A stretch of 6,125 nt of DNA from positions 1-6,125 of the forward strand of contig CAJXSA010000241.1 of NCBI GenBank assembly GCA_913060595.1, given 5' to 3'. Of this stretch, positions 5,511-6,125 are shown piece by piece (positions within the stretch are counted from its first letter, which is position 1; each line of letters starts with the position of its first letter). The translations under genes and the position numbers were made by a program. The stretch is from an uncultured Ignavibacteria bacterium (GTDB lineage: Bacteria; Bacteroidota; Ignavibacteria; SZUA-365). The notes beneath the pieces are model-generated. The model was not told the origin of the DNA and ran no database searches. It saw only the letters and a program-made list of their open reading frames with translations.

Positions 5511-6125
5511 TCAATCGCGCTGCAGGGAAAAATCTTCCGGGAAGCGCACCGAGGCCTGCCACCATGATCGTGTCGCCGCTTCATCGGCGTTGGCGAGATC
5601 AATCGGATTCCAGATGAAGGCCTTCTCCATCTGTTCGCCGAGGGCGAGCAGTCGCCGGCCGATGACCACCTGCATGGCGTCCCATCGCGGAAGCGCACGA
5701 TCGAGATCACCACTGTCCTCGATGGCGTCGATCAGGCTGCGCACGTTATTGTATCCCTTGAAAATGCCCGAACCGGTAAAAGGCTGTATCACCGCACCCG
5801 CGTCTCCGATCAGGCACATGCGCCCCCTGAAATAGGATGGGACATCGGCCGTGTAAATGAGATGCGCGTACGTGTCGGTGCTGCGCGTGATGATGTCGGC
5901 GTAGTACGCGGGCAGGTTGTCCCGGGCGAGCTGTTTGAGCCGCTGCTCTTCCTGTTCGCGCATCGCTCCGGGAGGCATCATTCCTTCACGCAGCGTTCCG
6001 TCACGGTCGGTCATGAACGAAGGCACGTGCTCCTCTCGCAGGGGAACGTAGACGGCCCAGTTGCAGACGCGTTTGCCCGCCGTGCTGTCGCCTTCCTCGT
6101 TCGGAATGAAATACATGACGGTGTT
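5511..6125 (-). CDS. FAD-dependent monooxygenase, C-terminal part (N-terminus beyond right edge)
   Basis: An open frame enters from the right edge and ends at TGA 5513-5511, giving 204 residues. The defining motif is RMCLIGDAGAVIQPFTGSGIFKGYNN (about 102-127 of the fragment). It is the FAD ribityl-contacting GD motif of group A flavoprotein monooxygenases (PHBH/UbiH-type, FAD_binding_3), with the Pro-x-x-Gly-x-Gly-x stretch that follows. The segment before it, CNWAVYVPL...FMTDRDGTLREGMMPPG...L, resembles the substrate domain of the 2,6-dihydroxypyridine 3-monooxygenase-like branch, and the C-terminal helices (RALPRWDAMQVVIGRRLLALGEQME) are typical of the family. The N-terminal Rossmann GxGxxG and the DG motif lie outside the window, so completeness cannot be judged. 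By family it would hydroxylate an aromatic or related ring using NAD(P)H and oxygen; substrate unknown. ATG 6116 is an internal methionine, not the likely start, because the frame is open upstream of it. Confidence 0.92.
   Translation of the reverse strand, partial: NTVMYFIPNEEGDSTAGKRVCNWAVYVPLREEHVPSFMTDRDGTLREGMMPPGAMREQEEQRLKQLARDNLPAYYADIITRSTDTYAHLIYTADVPSYFRGRMCLIGDAGAVIQPFTGSGIFKGYNNVRSLIDAIEDSGDLDRALPRWDAMQVVIGRRLLALGEQMEKAFIWNPIDLANADEAATRSWWQASVRFPEDFSLQRD

Noticed and set aside
5387..5713. 108-codon minus-strand frame overlapping the monooxygenase and the TolB-like gene
   Set aside because: Most of it is an out-of-frame shadow of the monooxygenase and it overlaps the next gene's start. 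Only the middle looks protein-like, which is recorded as a finding instead of a gene.
1..6125. Mobile elements, CRISPR arrays, tRNA/rRNA genes, defence or phage genes
   Set aside because: No transposase or integrase motifs, no regularly spaced repeats of CRISPR size, no tRNA-like cloverleaf and no phage or defence domains were seen; the only array is the 9-nt palindromic one at 932-1027.

Overview
The window is a GC-rich stretch of chromosome from a Gram-negative bacterium. Every gene I can support is on the minus strand, so transcription runs from right to left. The Gram-negative call rests on a lipoprotein signal, several Sec signal peptides and an OmpA-type peptidoglycan-binding domain. 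Strong Shine-Dalgarno sequences and the fused phytol-kinase-like/DUF92 membrane protein would fit a lineage around Bacteroidota/Chlorobi/Ignavibacteria. That placement is only an inference; there is no rRNA or other phylogenetic marker here.

Layout in order of transcription: (1) 6125-5511, the C-terminal part of an FAD-dependent monooxygenase whose N-terminus lies beyond the right edge. (2) A 93-nt gap holding three small hairpins. (3) 5417-4899, a small exported protein that looks like the TolB/CsgG-type N-terminal fold. (4) 4856-4323, a lipoprotein with a beta-sandwich-like body. (5) 4210-3791, a small cytosolic protein that may be PH-like. (6) 3707-2979, a short-chain dehydrogenase/reductase (SDR) whose catalytic tyrosine is replaced by isoleucine. 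(7) 2888-1785, an exported protein with two copies of an unrecognised ~90-residue domain followed by an OmpA C-terminal domain. (8) 1749-1039, a paralogue of gene 7 with the same two domains but no OmpA domain. (9) A strong intrinsic terminator built from an inverted array of 9-nt repeats. (10) 904-1, a membrane protein combining a phytol/dolichol-kinase-like domain with the start of a DUF92 domain, cut by the left edge.

Genes 7 and 8 form a clear two-gene unit with a 35-nt gap, a candidate promoter upstream and a terminator downstream. They are the most interesting part: the duplicated domain (recurring 'DP' near its start and 'YWQ' at its end) can be anchored to peptidoglycan in one protein and is free in the other, and each mature protein keeps exactly one cysteine at the equivalent position. 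The remaining genes are spaced 42-112 nt apart and may be loosely co-transcribed, but nothing ties them to one pathway. Four of the eight genes encode exported products, so the region has an envelope flavour. I see no mobile element, CRISPR array, tRNA or rRNA, and no gene-free stretch longer than about 135 nt.
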